From Oscillospiraceae bacterium (GTDB taxonomy: Bacteria > Bacillota > Clostridia > Oscillospirales > Ruminococcaceae): a DNA stretch of 64,000 nucleotides. A program made the position numbers and the translations under genes. The DNA lies in contig JAEDDN010000003.1 of NCBI GenBank assembly GCA_016298065.1, forward strand, positions 112,281-176,280. The letters are read 5' to 3'. Under the pieces are notes generated by a model, which saw nothing but the letters and a program-made list of their open reading frames with translations, did no database searches and was not told the origin of the DNA. Of this stretch, positions 42,535-52,241 are shown one piece after another. The first letter of the stretch is position 1; every line of letters begins with the position of its first letter.

Positions 42535-43551
42535 TTATTTAATGGTTTTGGGTGAGAATTTATCATAGTATTTTGAATATTCAATCTTAGCTGAGTCAAT
42601 TTGCTCCTCAAGGAAAGCGGTAAATTCTTCAGAGCTTTCGGAGTCTTTTGCGTCTGCGATTAAATCTTCTGCGGTGGAAGCGACATCTTCATCTGTAAGC
42701 TCAACTCTCATTATAATGTGATAGCCATAATCAGTAGGCACTATACCGCTTATTTCGCCTACACTGAGAGCTGTTGCAGCCTCATAAAATGCGTCTACCA
42801 TATCGCCTTCGGTGAAGATATATCCATCGGGATTAGACTCCATACCTGCGTCGGTGTTGTATTCACTTATTAAATCGTCAAAGGAAGCACCCTCGGCAAT
42901 TTTATTGAGTACCTCGTTTGCAGTAGCCTCGTCCTCAACTAAAATGTGTTTAGCCTTTAGATAATTGTCGGCAACATCTTGTTTTTTAGCTTCTACTTCC
43001 TCGTCTTTGTATTCTACGGGATATAAATGATGCTGTAAGTTTTCAGATAAATATTCTAACTTCAAAAGACGTTCATATAAGCCTTCTGTAAGATACATAC
43101 TTTCAAGATATTCGTTGTAAGCGTCTTTGTCAAATTTGCCGTCCTCGTCGGAATACATTGTCTTAAACTGTTCCTTGTATGAATCTGCTTCAGCCTGCTG
43201 ATCCTCGGTAAGAGTTATACCGTATTCATCGCATAAAGCTTCGATAATAGCATAAGAAACAACATAGCTTTCGGTAGCTTCAAGAAGCTGAGAGGTTAAC
43301 TCCTCGTCATCCCAAACGGTTTCGTCGCCGCCGTCATAGTTTGTTTTCATTGTCAGATAAAAATATCTGAATAAATCCATAGAAACCTTGTTTCCGTTTA
43401 CGATTAAAGCGTAAGGAACATTTATGGTTTTTCCGTCAACGGTGATTTGGTTTGCGGTGTCTGAGCCGGAATTTTTACCGCAGCCCGCAAATAAAGTAAG
43501 TGTGAGCGCCAATGCCAAAACAAGACTAAGCGTTCTTTTTAAAATTTTCAT
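42535..43551 (-). CDS. PrsA/parvulin-type peptidyl-prolyl isomerase lipoprotein
   Basis: 338 residues from the ATG at 43551, which has GGAGA upstream; a longer frame from 43596 would bury the signal peptide. The signal MKILKRTLSLVLALALTLTL ends at FAGC, so it is lipid-anchored. A SurA-like helical N-region (about 60-210) comes first, then a parvulin domain (about 212-300) with KAKHILVEDEATANEVL, FDDLISEYNTD and GIVPTDYGYHIIMRVE. It helps secreted proteins fold outside the membrane. Confidence 0.92.
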   Translation of the reverse strand: MKILKRTLSLVLALALTLTLFAGCGKNSGSDTANQITVDGKTINVPYALIVNGNKVSMDLFRYFYLTMKTNYDGGDETVWDDEELTSQLLEATESYVVSYAIIEALCDEYGITLTEDQQAEADSYKEQFKTMYSDEDGKFDKDAYNEYLESMYLTEGLYERLLKLEYLSENLQHHLYPVEYKDEEVEAKKQDVADNYLKAKHILVEDEATANEVLNKIAEGASFDDLISEYNTDAGMESNPDGYIFTEGDMVDAFYEAATALSVGEISGIVPTDYGYHIIMRVELTDEDVASTAEDLIADAKDSESSEEFTAFLEEQIDSAKIEYSKYYDKFSPKTIK

Positions 43552-43689
43552 AACAATCTCCATTCTGCAATTTTTAAGGTACACATAGTTTACCACATAA
43601 ATATGTTTTTGTGGTTAAAAATAAAAAATCCTTTAAGCATTATTATATATCATAAAACAAAAATATACAACATAAAAAAGCGTGGCGTG

Positions 43690-44271
43690 TTATTTTTTTG
43701 ATGTTTTATTTCTTTTCTTTCTTACGGAAAAGCCGAAGCTTCCCACTCTCTTACCAAGGGTAAAGTATTCTCCGTGGGCATAAGCCAAAAGACCTGCTTT
43801 ACTTAGGTTAAGCTTTCCGTTTTCGTTTATGTATTTTTTATCCACATTTACGGCGAGGATATCGGCTAAAAACATATCGTGCGAGCCTAAAGGGATTATA
43901 TCCGTTACCTTACATTCCAAGCTGACGGGGCACTCTTTAATCATAGGCGCCGAAATTTGTGTTGCAGGCTCTGCGGTGAGATGTAAGGCTTTAAATTTAT
44001 CTATATCCTTGCCCGAACGCACCCCTGCAAAGTCGCAGGTTCTCACAAGCTGTGACGGCGTCAGATTTATTACAAATTCCCCTGACTTTTTAATGAGATT
44101 ATAGGAATATCTTGACGGTCTTACGGAAATATAGGTTTTAGGCGGATTTGTACAGGTTATACCTGTCCACGCAACAGTGAGAACATTAGCTTTTTTAAGG
44201 CTTCCGCACGACACCATAACAGGCGCAACAGGCGCTATAAGCGCACCGCCCCTCCAACATTCTTTAGCCAA
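43690..44271 (-). CDS. Flavin reductase-like (flavoredoxin-type) protein
   Basis: 193 residues. PVAPVMVSCGSLKKANVLTVAWTGITCTNPP and FVINLTPSQLVRTCDFAGVRSG match the FMN-binding flavin reductase-like domain found in flavoredoxins of anaerobes. Extra basic residues end it (RKKRNKTSKK). It probably binds FMN and carries electrons; partners are not visible. Monocistronic, divergent from leuA. Confidence 0.87.
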   Translation of the reverse strand: MAKECWRGGALIAPVAPVMVSCGSLKKANVLTVAWTGITCTNPPKTYISVRPSRYSYNLIKKSGEFVINLTPSQLVRTCDFAGVRSGKDIDKFKALHLTAEPATQISAPMIKECPVSLECKVTDIIPLGSHDMFLADILAVNVDKKYINENGKLNLSKAGLLAYAHGEYFTLGKRVGSFGFSVRKKRNKTSKK

Positions 44272-44354
44272 AAAACATTTCTCCTTTTTTAAAAATATAC
44301 CTTAGTAAGCATATCATATATTTTTAAAGACCGCAATTTTTTTAAAAAATATTC

Positions 44355-44383
44355 TTGACAAAATAAAATCTCGGGCTTATAAT
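44355..44383 (+). promoter_or_regulatory. Sigma-A promoter of the leu operon
   Basis: A consensus TTGACA (44355-44360), 17 bp, and TATAAT (44378-44383). Confidence 0.88.
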
Positions 44384-44389
44384 AGCTTT

Positions 44390-44680
44390 ACAACATAAAT
44401 CAAATGCGATGATTAGGGAATAAAAAATAATAAAGCTTTCAAAGAGAGCTGTCGGTTGGTGTAAGACAGTAAGGCTTATTATAATAACTCCCCCTATAGC
44501 AGTAGGCCTAAAGCTTTTAAAGCAATTAAGTCTTATCGGGCGAGCCTTGCCGTTATCAAGGGCAGATATTATTGTTGATATCGTTGAGTGAGCGTTTTAT
44601 ACGCTAATTAGAGTGGTAACGCGGAAGTAATTTATTGCCTTCGTCTCTTTGTCTTTGGACTTTGAGACGGAGGTTTTTTT
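44390..44680 (+). promoter_or_regulatory. Leucine-type T-box leader with terminator
   Basis: AGAGAG (44442-44447) and the apical hairpin CTGTCGGTTGGTGTAAGACAG lie in stem I. The likely specifier is CUC (44488-44490), a Leu codon. The T-box core reads AGAGTGGTAACGCGG (44610-44624), with A in place of the usual C in TACC. The UGGU bulge would pair with ACCA, fitting A73 of tRNA-Leu (as in the tRNA-Leu at 16040). The terminator is CCTTCGTCTC/GAGACGGAGG (44638-44673) with seven T. Confidence 0.88.
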
Positions 44681-44711
44681 AATTTATAAAGAAGATTGAG
44701 GAAGGATTTTT

Positions 44712-46367
44712 ATGAGAAATTTTACTAAGTATCAAAAGAGTTATTTTTTACCTCCCGAACAGTGTACAAGCTGGATGCAAAAGGACTATATAAGTTCTGC
44801 GCCCATTTGGTGCAGTGTGGATTTGCGAGACGGAAACCAGTCGCTTATTGTTCCGATGAGCCTTGAGGAAAAGGTGGAGTTTTTTAAACTGCTTGTAAAG
44901 CTTGGCTTTAAGGAAATCGAAGTCGGCTTTCCCGCCGCCTCGGATACCGAATATGAATTTTTAAGAACGCTTATAGAGAAAGACTTAATCCCCGACGACG
45001 TAACAATTCAGGTTTTAACCCAGTCCAGAGAGCATATTATAAAAAAGACCTTTGAAGCGCTGAAGGGTGTTAAGCATGCGATAGTGCATCTTTATAACTC
45101 AACCTCAGTAGCACAGCGTGAGCAGGTATTTAAAAAGTCTAAAAAAGAAATAATAGATATAGCCGTGTCGGGTGCAAAGCTTATAGAGGAATATGCAAAG
45201 CACGCAGACGGTGAGCTTAGATTCGAGTATTCGCCCGAAAGCTTTACAGGTACCGAAATGGAATTTGCCTTAGAAATTTGCAACGAAGTTTTGGATATTT
45301 TTAAGCCGACTGATAAAAAGCCTGTTATAATAAACTTGCCTGTCACCGTGTCGGTATCAATGCCGCACGTTTACGCTTCACAGGTAGAGTATATCTCTAA
45401 AAACTTAAAGTACAGAGATAACGTCATACTCTCGATACATACCCATAACGACAGAGGTTGCGCCGTAGCAGATACAGAGCTTGCTTTGTTGGCAGGCGGT
45501 CAAAGGGTAGAGGGCACGCTTTTCGGAAACGGCGAACGCACCGGCAACGTAGATATAGTTACCGTGGCGCTTAATATGTTCTCTCAGGGCGTTGATCCTA
45601 AGCTTAATTTTGAGAATATTCCTCAAACGGTTGAATTTTATGAAAATGTTACGGGTATGAAGGTATACGAGCGCCAGCCATATTCGGGTAAACTTGTGTT
45701 TGCGGCATTTTCGGGTTCTCACCAAGACGCAATCGCTAAGGGAATGAAACACCGTGAAGAAACTTCCGATAATAAGTGGACAGTGCCGTATCTGCCGATT
45801 GACCCAAAGGATATAGGCAGAGAATACGAGGGCGACGTTATCCGCATAAACTCTCAGTCGGGCAAGGGCGGTATAGGCTATTTGATGGAGACGAGATTCG
45901 GCTACAATATGCCTGCTAAGATGCGTGAAAACTTCGGATATATAGTAAAAGGCATATCGGACAGAGAGCATAGGGAACTAATGCCGGACGAAATTTATGA
46001 TATTTTCCAAAAAACCTATGTAAATATAGGTGACAAAATTAAACTTATAGATTATCATTTTACCAGAGGGGAAAATATTTCGGTTATCGTAACCGTTGAG
46101 GCAAACGGAAAGACGGTAGACATAAAAGGTACCGGTAACGGACGTCTTAACGCAGTAAGTAATGCCGTAAAAGAATTTCTTAACATAAACTACACCATTG
46201 TAAGTTATACCGAGCACGCTTTAAGCGAACACTCCACCTCACAGGCTATAGCTTATGTAGGGCTCAAAATTTACGATGAGGTTATCTGGGGAGCAGGTAT
46301 AAACGACGATATTATCGCCGCTTCAATTATGGCGCTTATCAGTGCAATAAACAGAAAGCAACCTTGA
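44712..46367 (+). CDS. leuA: 2-isopropylmalate synthase (class II LeuA)
   Basis: 551 residues. It condenses acetyl-CoA with 2-ketoisovalerate, the first leucine step. The HMGL-like barrel has [43 protein letters not shown] (metal His pair) and [16 protein letters not shown]. The C-terminal leucine-feedback domain (about 430-551) includes [17 protein letters not shown]. The longer N-terminus ([16 protein letters not shown]) marks the yeast/actinobacterial-like class II form. It is governed by the T-box before it. Confidence 0.94.
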   Translation: MRNFTKYQKSYFLPPEQCTSWMQKDYISSAPIWCSVDLRDGNQSLIVPMSLEEKVEFFKLLVKLGFKEIEVGFPAASDTEYEFLRTLIEKDLIPDDVTIQVLTQSREHIIKKTFEALKGVKHAIVHLYNSTSVAQREQVFKKSKKEIIDIAVSGAKLIEEYAKHADGELRFEYSPESFTGTEMEFALEICNEVLDIFKPTDKKPVIINLPVTVSVSMPHVYASQVEYISKNLKYRDNVILSIHTHNDRGCAVADTELALLAGGQRVEGTLFGNGERTGNVDIVTVALNMFSQGVDPKLNFENIPQTVEFYENVTGMKVYERQPYSGKLVFAAFSGSHQDAIAKGMKHREETSDNKWTVPYLPIDPKDIGREYEGDVIRINSQSGKGGIGYLMETRFGYNMPAKMRENFGYIVKGISDREHRELMPDEIYDIFQKTYVNIGDKIKLIDYHFTRGENISVIVTVEANGKTVDIKGTGNGRLNAVSNAVKEFLNINYTIVSYTEHALSEHSTSQAIAYVGLKIYDEVIWGAGINDDIIAASIMALISAINRKQP

Positions 46368-46396
46368 ATTTTAAAATTGTGAACGGAGGCATAAAT

Positions 46397-47656
46397 ATGG
46401 GAATGACTATGACTCAAAAGATACTTGCAAAGCACGCAGGGCTTGATACTGTTAAGGCAGGCCAGCTTATAAAGGTTAAGCTTGATATGGTTTTGGGCAA
46501 CGATATTACATCTCCCGTTGCTATAAGAGAGTTTTATTCCTATGGCTTTGACAAGGTTTTCGATGAAAATAAAATAGCGCTGGTTATGGACCACTTTGCG
46601 CCGAATAAGGATATTAAATCTGCCGAACAATGTAAGGTTTGCCGTACTTTTGCGGGTAAGTTTAACATTAAAAATTATTTCGACGTAGGCGATATGGGTA
46701 TTGAGCATGCCTTGCTTCCCGAGAAGGGACTTGTCGCTTCGGGTGAGTGTATAATCGGAGCAGATTCACATACCTGTACCTACGGCGCAGTAGGAGCCTT
46801 TTCCACAGGAGTGGGAAGTACCGATATGGCGGCAGGTATGGCTACAGGTGAAGCTTGGTTTAAGGTGCCGAGTGCAATTAAGGTAAACCTAACAGGGAAC
46901 TTTAATAAATACGTCAGCGGAAAGGACGTTATTCTTTATCTTATAGGAATGATAGGGGTTGACGGTGCGCTTTATAAATCGCTGGAATTTGGCGGAGACG
47001 GACTTAAAAATTTAACTATAGACGACAGATTTTCTATTGCAAATATGGCGATTGAGGCAGGAGCTAAAAACGGTATATTCGAGGTTGACGATATAACGCT
47101 TGATTACTTAAACGACCGTGTAAACAGAAGCTTTGAAATTTTCTCTCCCGACGCTGACGCCGAATATGAAAGGGTAATAGATATAAACCTTTCAAAGATA
47201 AAACCTATGGTGGCTCTGCCGTTTTTGCCGGAAAACGCAAAGCCGATATCGGAATGTGAAAAGGTAAAAATCGACCAGGTTATTATCGGCTCTTGCACTA
47301 ACGGCAGAATTTCCGACTTGGCTATAGCGGCAGAAATTTTAAAGGGTAAAAAGGTAGCTAAAAATGTGCGCACTATAATAATCCCTGCAACTCAGCAGAT
47401 ATATAAGGAAGCTATACGCTTAGGCTATATAGAAACCTTTATAGACGCAGGCTGTGCCGTTTCCACCCCAACCTGCGGAGCGTGTCTTGGCGGACACATG
47501 GGCGTTTTGGCATCAGGCGAGAGGGCAGTATCCACCACCAACCGTAACTTTGTGGGAAGAATGGGACACACCGAATCCGAGGTGTATCTTACCTCTCCTG
47601 CATCGGCGGCGGCAAGCGCTGTAAAGGGCGAGCTTTGCAGTCCCGATACGCTGTAA
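46397..47656 (+). CDS. leuC: 3-isopropylmalate dehydratase large subunit
   Basis: 419 residues from the ATG at 46397, which has CGGAGGC upstream; a TTG at 46364 overlapping leuA is rejected. An aconitase-like [4Fe-4S] enzyme: [35 protein letters not shown] and [15 protein letters not shown] supply the cluster cysteines. It is the HacA/LeuC2-type length and pairs with the short LeuD encoded 18 bp later. Confidence 0.95.
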   Translation: MGMTMTQKILAKHAGLDTVKAGQLIKVKLDMVLGNDITSPVAIREFYSYGFDKVFDENKIALVMDHFAPNKDIKSAEQCKVCRTFAGKFNIKNYFDVGDMGIEHALLPEKGLVASGECIIGADSHTCTYGAVGAFSTGVGSTDMAAGMATGEAWFKVPSAIKVNLTGNFNKYVSGKDVILYLIGMIGVDGALYKSLEFGGDGLKNLTIDDRFSIANMAIEAGAKNGIFEVDDITLDYLNDRVNRSFEIFSPDADAEYERVIDINLSKIKPMVALPFLPENAKPISECEKVKIDQVIIGSCTNGRISDLAIAAEILKGKKVAKNVRTIIIPATQQIYKEAIRLGYIETFIDAGCAVSTPTCGACLGGHMGVLASGERAVSTTNRNFVGRMGHTESEVYLTSPASAAASAVKGELCSPDTL

Positions 47657-47674
47657 CTTAAAGGAGGCTTAATT

Positions 47675-48157
47675 ATGAAAACTCAAGGCTTTGCACATAA
47701 ATTCGGGAACAATATCGACACCGACGTAATTATTCCTGCAAGATATTTAAACACCTCCGATCCAAAGGAGCTTGCATCTCATTGTATGGAGGATATCGAC
47801 AAGGACTTTGTAAATAAGGTCAATAAAAACGACATCATTGTTGCCGAAAACAATTTCGGTTGCGGCTCGTCAAGAGAGCATGCGCCTATAGCAATAAAGG
47901 CAAGCGGAGTATCCTGCGTTATTGCAAAAACATTTGCAAGGATTTTTTACCGCAACGCAATAAATATAGGGCTTGCCATTTTGGAATGTGAAGAGGCTGT
48001 AGATAAGATACAAAACGGCGATGAAATAAGCATAGATTTCGACAGCGGAATTATCACAAATTTAAGCAAAAACGAAACCTATAAAGCTGAGCCGTTTCCT
48101 GATTTTATAAAGGATATTATCGAAAAAAACGGCCTGTTAAACAGCTTAAAGAGATAA
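47675..48157 (+). CDS. leuD: 3-isopropylmalate dehydratase small subunit
   Basis: 160 residues, the short LeuD2 type. Signatures are [18 protein letters not shown] and [20 protein letters not shown]. It forms the swivel domain that completes the LeuC active site. RBS AAAGGAGG. Confidence 0.95.
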   Translation: MKTQGFAHKFGNNIDTDVIIPARYLNTSDPKELASHCMEDIDKDFVNKVNKNDIIVAENNFGCGSSREHAPIAIKASGVSCVIAKTFARIFYRNAINIGLAILECEEAVDKIQNGDEISIDFDSGIITNLSKNETYKAEPFPDFIKDIIEKNGLLNSLKR

Positions 48158-48171
48158 AAAGGAGAGTTAGT

Positions 48172-49248
48172 GTGGAAAAGAATATTGCTTTGATAAAGGG
48201 CGACGGAATAGGCCCCGAAATAATAGCCGAAGCGATAAAGGTGCTCGATAAAATCGAAGAAAAATACTCGCACACCTTTAACTATAATAGAGTGTTAATG
48301 GGCGGCGAAGCTATAGACGCTCACTCCGTTCCGCTTACCGACGAGGATTTTTTAAAAGCAAAGCAGTCTGACGCAGTTTTGATGGGCGCCGTGGGCGGTC
48401 CCAAGTGGGATAACCTGCCTGCCGAAATACGACCCGAAAAGGCTTTGCTCGCCTTAAGAAAAGGTTTAGGAATGTTTGCAAACCTGCGCCCTGCATATAT
48501 GTACAGCGAGCTTAAAGACGCTTGTCCTCTAAAGGCGTCTGTTTCGGGCGACGGCTTTGACGTTATGATAGTAAGAGAGCTTACCGGCGGGCTTTATTTC
48601 GGCAAGCGTGATACCTTTAAGCAAGACGGCGTTTTGACTGCTTACGATACCCTTGTTTATAACGAAAACGAGATAAGAAGAATTGCAAAGGTTGCATTCT
48701 CGACGGCAAGAAAACGCCGTAAAAAAGTCACAAGCGTAGATAAGGCAAATGTTCTCGACTCTTCAAGACTTTGGAGAAAGGTTGTACACGAGGTTGCCTT
48801 AGATTATCCCGACGTCGAGTTAAACGATATGTTAGTTGATAACTGCGCTATGCAGCTTGTAAAAAATCCTAATCAATTTGACGTGATTTTGACCGAGAAT
48901 ATGTTTGGCGATATACTTTCAGACGAGGCGAGTATGCTTACAGGCTCTATAGGAATGTTATCGTCTGCAAGCTTAAACGAAACCTCGCAGGGCATTTATG
49001 AATCGAGTCACGGCTCTGCGCCCGATATTGCAGGAAAAAATATAGCAAATCCGATAGCAACTATTTTGTCTGCGGCAATGATGCTAGAGTTTTCCTTTGA
49101 TATGAAGACAGAAGCCGAAGCTATACGAAGCGCAGTCGATACGGTGTTAAAATCGGGTGCACGCACTAAGGATATTTTCAGCGCTAAAGCCGGCGAGTTT
49201 GAAGTAAGCTGCAGTGAAATGGGCGACCTTATAGCTAAAAATATATAG
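48172..49248 (+). CDS. leuB: 3-isopropylmalate dehydrogenase
   Basis: 358 residues starting at GTG with AAAAGGAGAG upstream. It oxidises and decarboxylates 3-isopropylmalate using NAD. LIKGDGIGPEIIAEA, AVGGPKWDNLP, RELTGGLYFG, the VDKANVLDSSRLWRK lysine block and LTENMFGDILSDEASML metal acids are present. Last gene of leuACDB, ended by a terminator. Confidence 0.96.
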   Translation: MEKNIALIKGDGIGPEIIAEAIKVLDKIEEKYSHTFNYNRVLMGGEAIDAHSVPLTDEDFLKAKQSDAVLMGAVGGPKWDNLPAEIRPEKALLALRKGLGMFANLRPAYMYSELKDACPLKASVSGDGFDVMIVRELTGGLYFGKRDTFKQDGVLTAYDTLVYNENEIRRIAKVAFSTARKRRKKVTSVDKANVLDSSRLWRKVVHEVALDYPDVELNDMLVDNCAMQLVKNPNQFDVILTENMFGDILSDEASMLTGSIGMLSSASLNETSQGIYESSHGSAPDIAGKNIANPIATILSAAMMLEFSFDMKTEAEAIRSAVDTVLKSGARTKDIFSAKAGEFEVSCSEMGDLIAKNI

Positions 49249-49262
49249 CTTAATTAAAGTGT

Positions 49263-49301
49263 AAAAACCGCTTACAAATGTTTGTAAGCGGTTTTATTTT
49301 T
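49263..49301 (+). terminator. Terminator after leuB
   Basis: AAAACCGCTTACAAA/TTTGTAAGCGGTTTT stem with T run; it also works for hydF on the minus strand. Confidence 0.85.
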
Positions 49302-49335
49302 TAAATAAGTTTGCGTATTAAAAAGGTTTTATAAA

Positions 49336-50517
49336 TTACGATAAAAACTTAAGACTGCGTTTTAAAATCCCTTGCATATATGCTATGGCGGTGCCGTAAT
49401 TTGTAAAGGGAATATTTTGCTCTATAGCGCATTTCATACGGTATTTTACCTCACGCTCGTTTAGCATACAGCCTCCGCAGTGGATAATAAGCGCATATTC
49501 AGATAAATCCTCGGGAAATTCCACACCCGAAACGGTCTTTATGTTAATGCTTTTGCCTGTGAAATTTTTAAGCCATCTTGGCAATTTAACCGTGCCTATA
49601 TCGTCGCATTGGCGGTGATGAGTACACCCCTCGGCTATAAGTACGGTATCGCCGTCTTTTAATGAGTCTATTTTAAATGCGCCTTTTACCGCACAGTCTA
49701 AAAAACCCTTATACCTTGCCATAAGAATGGAAAAAGAGGTAAGCGGAATATTTTCAGGCGTATCGGCGGCCACTTTTTTAAATACCTGACTGTCGGTGAT
49801 AACAAGCTTTACTTTTTCGCCAAAAAGCTTAAGCGTACTTTTAAGCTCGGTTTCCTTTACGGTAACGGCAACTGCATTTGAGTCTAAAATATCCCTGATT
49901 GTTTGCTGTTGCGGAAGTATGAGCCTGCCTTTAGGTGCGGCAGAATCTATAGGAACAACTAAAACTATAATGTCGCCCTCGCTTATTAAATCACCGATAA
50001 GGCGTTTTGACTGCTCTGTCAAATTTGCTATAGAAGCTATTTTTTCCTTAAGCTCATAAATGCCTTTCTTTTGAAGGGCGCTTACCGTGATGTTTCTTTC
50101 GTCATTACTGCCGATAAAGCCTTCCGAATCGGATTTATTATAAACCACAAGATAGGGGATTTCCTTATTTTTAAAAAGGTCTATAAGCTCGTTATCGCAT
50201 TTTTTTAATCCTTCAGTACCGTCTACTACAAGTACGGCTATGTCGGTCTTATTTAAAATCTGATGAGTCTTTTTAACTCTTAAATCGCCTAAAGCTCCCT
50301 CGTCGTCAAAGCCCGGAGTATCAATAATCATCACAGGGCCAATAGGTAATAGCTCCATAGCCTTAAAAACAGGGTCGGTAGTCGTTCCCTTTATGTCGGA
50401 AACTACGGCAAGCTCTTGACCTGTTACGGCGTTTACAACGCTTGACTTACCTGCGTTTCGTCTGCCGAAAAAGCCTATGTGAATACGGTTTGCCGACGGT
50501 GTATCGTTAAGTCCCAT
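49336..50517 (-). CDS. hydF: [FeFe]-hydrogenase maturation GTPase HydF
   Basis: 393 residues. The GTPase domain has FFGRRNAGKSSVVNAVTGQ, DIKGTTTDP and IDTPGFDDEG; a dimerisation domain follows. The C-terminal cluster domain has EGCTHHRQCDDIG and IIHCGGCMLNEREV, giving the CxH...HCGGC cluster ligands. It is the scaffold on which the 2Fe part of the H-cluster is built. It lies 11 bp after hydG. HydE and the hydrogenase itself are not in this window. Confidence 0.96.
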   Translation of the reverse strand: MGLNDTPSANRIHIGFFGRRNAGKSSVVNAVTGQELAVVSDIKGTTTDPVFKAMELLPIGPVMIIDTPGFDDEGALGDLRVKKTHQILNKTDIAVLVVDGTEGLKKCDNELIDLFKNKEIPYLVVYNKSDSEGFIGSNDERNITVSALQKKGIYELKEKIASIANLTEQSKRLIGDLISEGDIIVLVVPIDSAAPKGRLILPQQQTIRDILDSNAVAVTVKETELKSTLKLFGEKVKLVITDSQVFKKVAADTPENIPLTSFSILMARYKGFLDCAVKGAFKIDSLKDGDTVLIAEGCTHHRQCDDIGTVKLPRWLKNFTGKSINIKTVSGVEFPEDLSEYALIIHCGGCMLNEREVKYRMKCAIEQNIPFTNYGTAIAYMQGILKRSLKFLS

Positions 50518-50528
50518 AAGGTTTCCTC

Positions 50529-51947
50529 CTAAAAACGAAAATCTCTGATACCGTTTTCAATCTTTTCGAGGTGGTCTGCGCATATCTGTCTGACTTTTTC
50601 TTTCGGAATATTATTAAGCTCTGCTTTTATAAGCTCCTCACCGATTGCTTTTGTTTCTTTAGAAGCATAGTCCATAAGATATTCCTTTAAGGTCATAAGC
50701 GCATTCGGGTGACAGCAGTTTTGTATCTGACCGCTTTTACATAAGCTCATAAATCTGTCGCCGGTTCTGCCTTCACGATAGCAGGCGGTGCAGAAGGACG
50801 GAATATAATCCATCTGCATAAGCCATCTTACAACCTCGTCGAGAGTACGCTTGTCGCTTACGTCAAATTGCTCGGAGTTTTCGTCCTCAGGTTCAGGCTC
50901 GCAGTATCCGCCCACACTTGTTTTTGACGCACCGCTTATCTGCGAAACGCCTAAGCGTATTACCTTTTCACGAACTTCCTTGCTTTCACGAGTGGATATA
51001 ATCATTCCCGTATACGGTACGGAAATTCTTATAAGCGCACAAAGCTTTGCAAAAATCTCGTCGCTTATTCCGTTGTCAAAGGTGTCGGGGTCAATGTCGT
51101 CTGCACGCTTTAAGCGAGGCACGCTTATGGTGTGAGGACCTACGCCGTGAACTGCTTCAAGATGTTCGGCGTGCATTAAAAGTCCTGCAAATTCATAGCG
51201 GTAAAGCTCAAGTCCGAACAAAACGCCTAAGCCGACATCGTCAATTCCGCCCTCCATAGCACGATCCATAGCCTCGGTGTGATAAGCGTAGTTGTGCTTT
51301 GGACCTGTCGGGTGCAAGGCTTCGTAGCTTTGTTTATGATAGGTTTCTTGGAAAAGGATATATGTGCCGATACCGGCGTCCTTTAGCTTGCGGTAATTTT
51401 CGACAGTGGTTGCGGCAATATTTACGTTTACTCTGCGGATAGCGCCGTTTTTATGCTTTATGCTGTAAATGGTGTTTATACATTCTAAAATATATTCTAT
51501 CGGGTTCATCTGAGGGTCTTCACCTGCTTCTATTGCAAGGCGTTTGTGCCCCATATCCTGCAGGGCGATAACCTCTTTTTTAACTTCCTCTTGGGTTAGC
51601 TTTTTACGGGCTATGTGTTTGTTTTTTAAGTGATACGGACAGTAAACACAGCCGTTTACACAGTAATTTGAAAGATAAAGCGGTGCAAAAATTACAATAC
51701 GGTTGCCGTAAAAATCCTTTTTAATCTGTTCTGCCAAATCGTAAATCTCGGTGATTTTTTGAGGATTCTCACATGCAAGTAAAACCGAAGCCTCCCTATG
51801 AGAAAGTCCCTTGCGAAGCTTTGCTTTTTCTATAATAGAGTCGATAAGTTCGAGGTTATCCTTGTTTTTGTCGGCATAAGCCAAGGTGTCGAGAATTTCC
51901 TCGTGATTTATAAATTCCTCTGCCTTTAATGAATTTTTATTATACAT
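50529..51947 (-). CDS. hydG: [FeFe]-hydrogenase H-cluster radical SAM maturase HydG
   Basis: 472 residues. The radical SAM cluster motif CVNGCVYC (Cys96, Cys100, Cys103) lies in a TIM barrel, and a C-terminal second cluster site is in FCTACYREGRTGDRFMSLCKSG. The second site separates HydG from ThiH. It splits tyrosine into p-cresol and the CO/CN ligands of the H-cluster. AAAGGAAA precedes the ATG. Expression probably passes through the leader described at 52007-52150. Confidence 0.96.
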   Translation of the reverse strand: MYNKNSLKAEEFINHEEILDTLAYADKNKDNLELIDSIIEKAKLRKGLSHREASVLLACENPQKITEIYDLAEQIKKDFYGNRIVIFAPLYLSNYCVNGCVYCPYHLKNKHIARKKLTQEEVKKEVIALQDMGHKRLAIEAGEDPQMNPIEYILECINTIYSIKHKNGAIRRVNVNIAATTVENYRKLKDAGIGTYILFQETYHKQSYEALHPTGPKHNYAYHTEAMDRAMEGGIDDVGLGVLFGLELYRYEFAGLLMHAEHLEAVHGVGPHTISVPRLKRADDIDPDTFDNGISDEIFAKLCALIRISVPYTGMIISTRESKEVREKVIRLGVSQISGASKTSVGGYCEPEPEDENSEQFDVSDKRTLDEVVRWLMQMDYIPSFCTACYREGRTGDRFMSLCKSGQIQNCCHPNALMTLKEYLMDYASKETKAIGEELIKAELNNIPKEKVRQICADHLEKIENGIRDFRF

Positions 51948-52006
51948 ATTCTTTTTCCTTTCTTCTGAAACCGAAAAATATCCGCCTCATCAGCAGTTTT
52001 TAAATT

Positions 52007-52150
52007 ATCTCTGACCTTTAAATAAATTAAAAAAGCACCCGAAGGGTGCATAAAGACTATAAATCCTTATTTTGCCCTTCACTCAGAAAAATCTTTGTGT
52101 CAGAGATTAAGTAGACCTTTGTTTAAGGGAGTATTCCCCGAAACTCAGCT
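52007..52150 (-). promoter_or_regulatory. Attenuator-like leader of hydG
   Basis: On the minus strand an RNA from about 52150 runs some 120 nt to an intrinsic terminator (GCACCC-GAA-GGGTGC in plus orientation, 52035-52049, T run 52034-52028), then about 80 nt to hydG. GAAGGG at 52080-52075 could pair with the terminator's CCCTTC and compete with it. A 9-bp complement pair (52099-52107 with 52007-52015) brackets the terminator. I could not match it to a known riboswitch. Confidence 0.6.
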
Positions 52151-52155
52151 ATATA

Positions 52156-52184
52156 ATTATAGCACATATTATAATTATATACAA
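52156..52184 (-). promoter_or_regulatory. Promoter of the hydG leader
   Basis: On the minus strand TTGTAT (52184-52179), 17 bp, TATAAT (52161-52156). Confidence 0.75.
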
Positions 52185-52200
52185 GAGATGCCCGTAAACT

Positions 52201-52231
52201 AAAAAAGCTCTGCTTTTAGCAGAGCTTTTTT
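52201..52231 (-). terminator. Terminator after metY
   Basis: AAAAAAGCTCTGC/GCAGAGCTTTTTT hairpin, symmetrical T runs, just past the metY stop. Confidence 0.85.
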
Positions 52232-52241
52232 AAAATCTAAT

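Noticed and set aside
45405-45971. 188-residue minus-strand frame inside leuA
   Set aside because: Antisense shadow of leuA without a ribosome site or recognisable motif.
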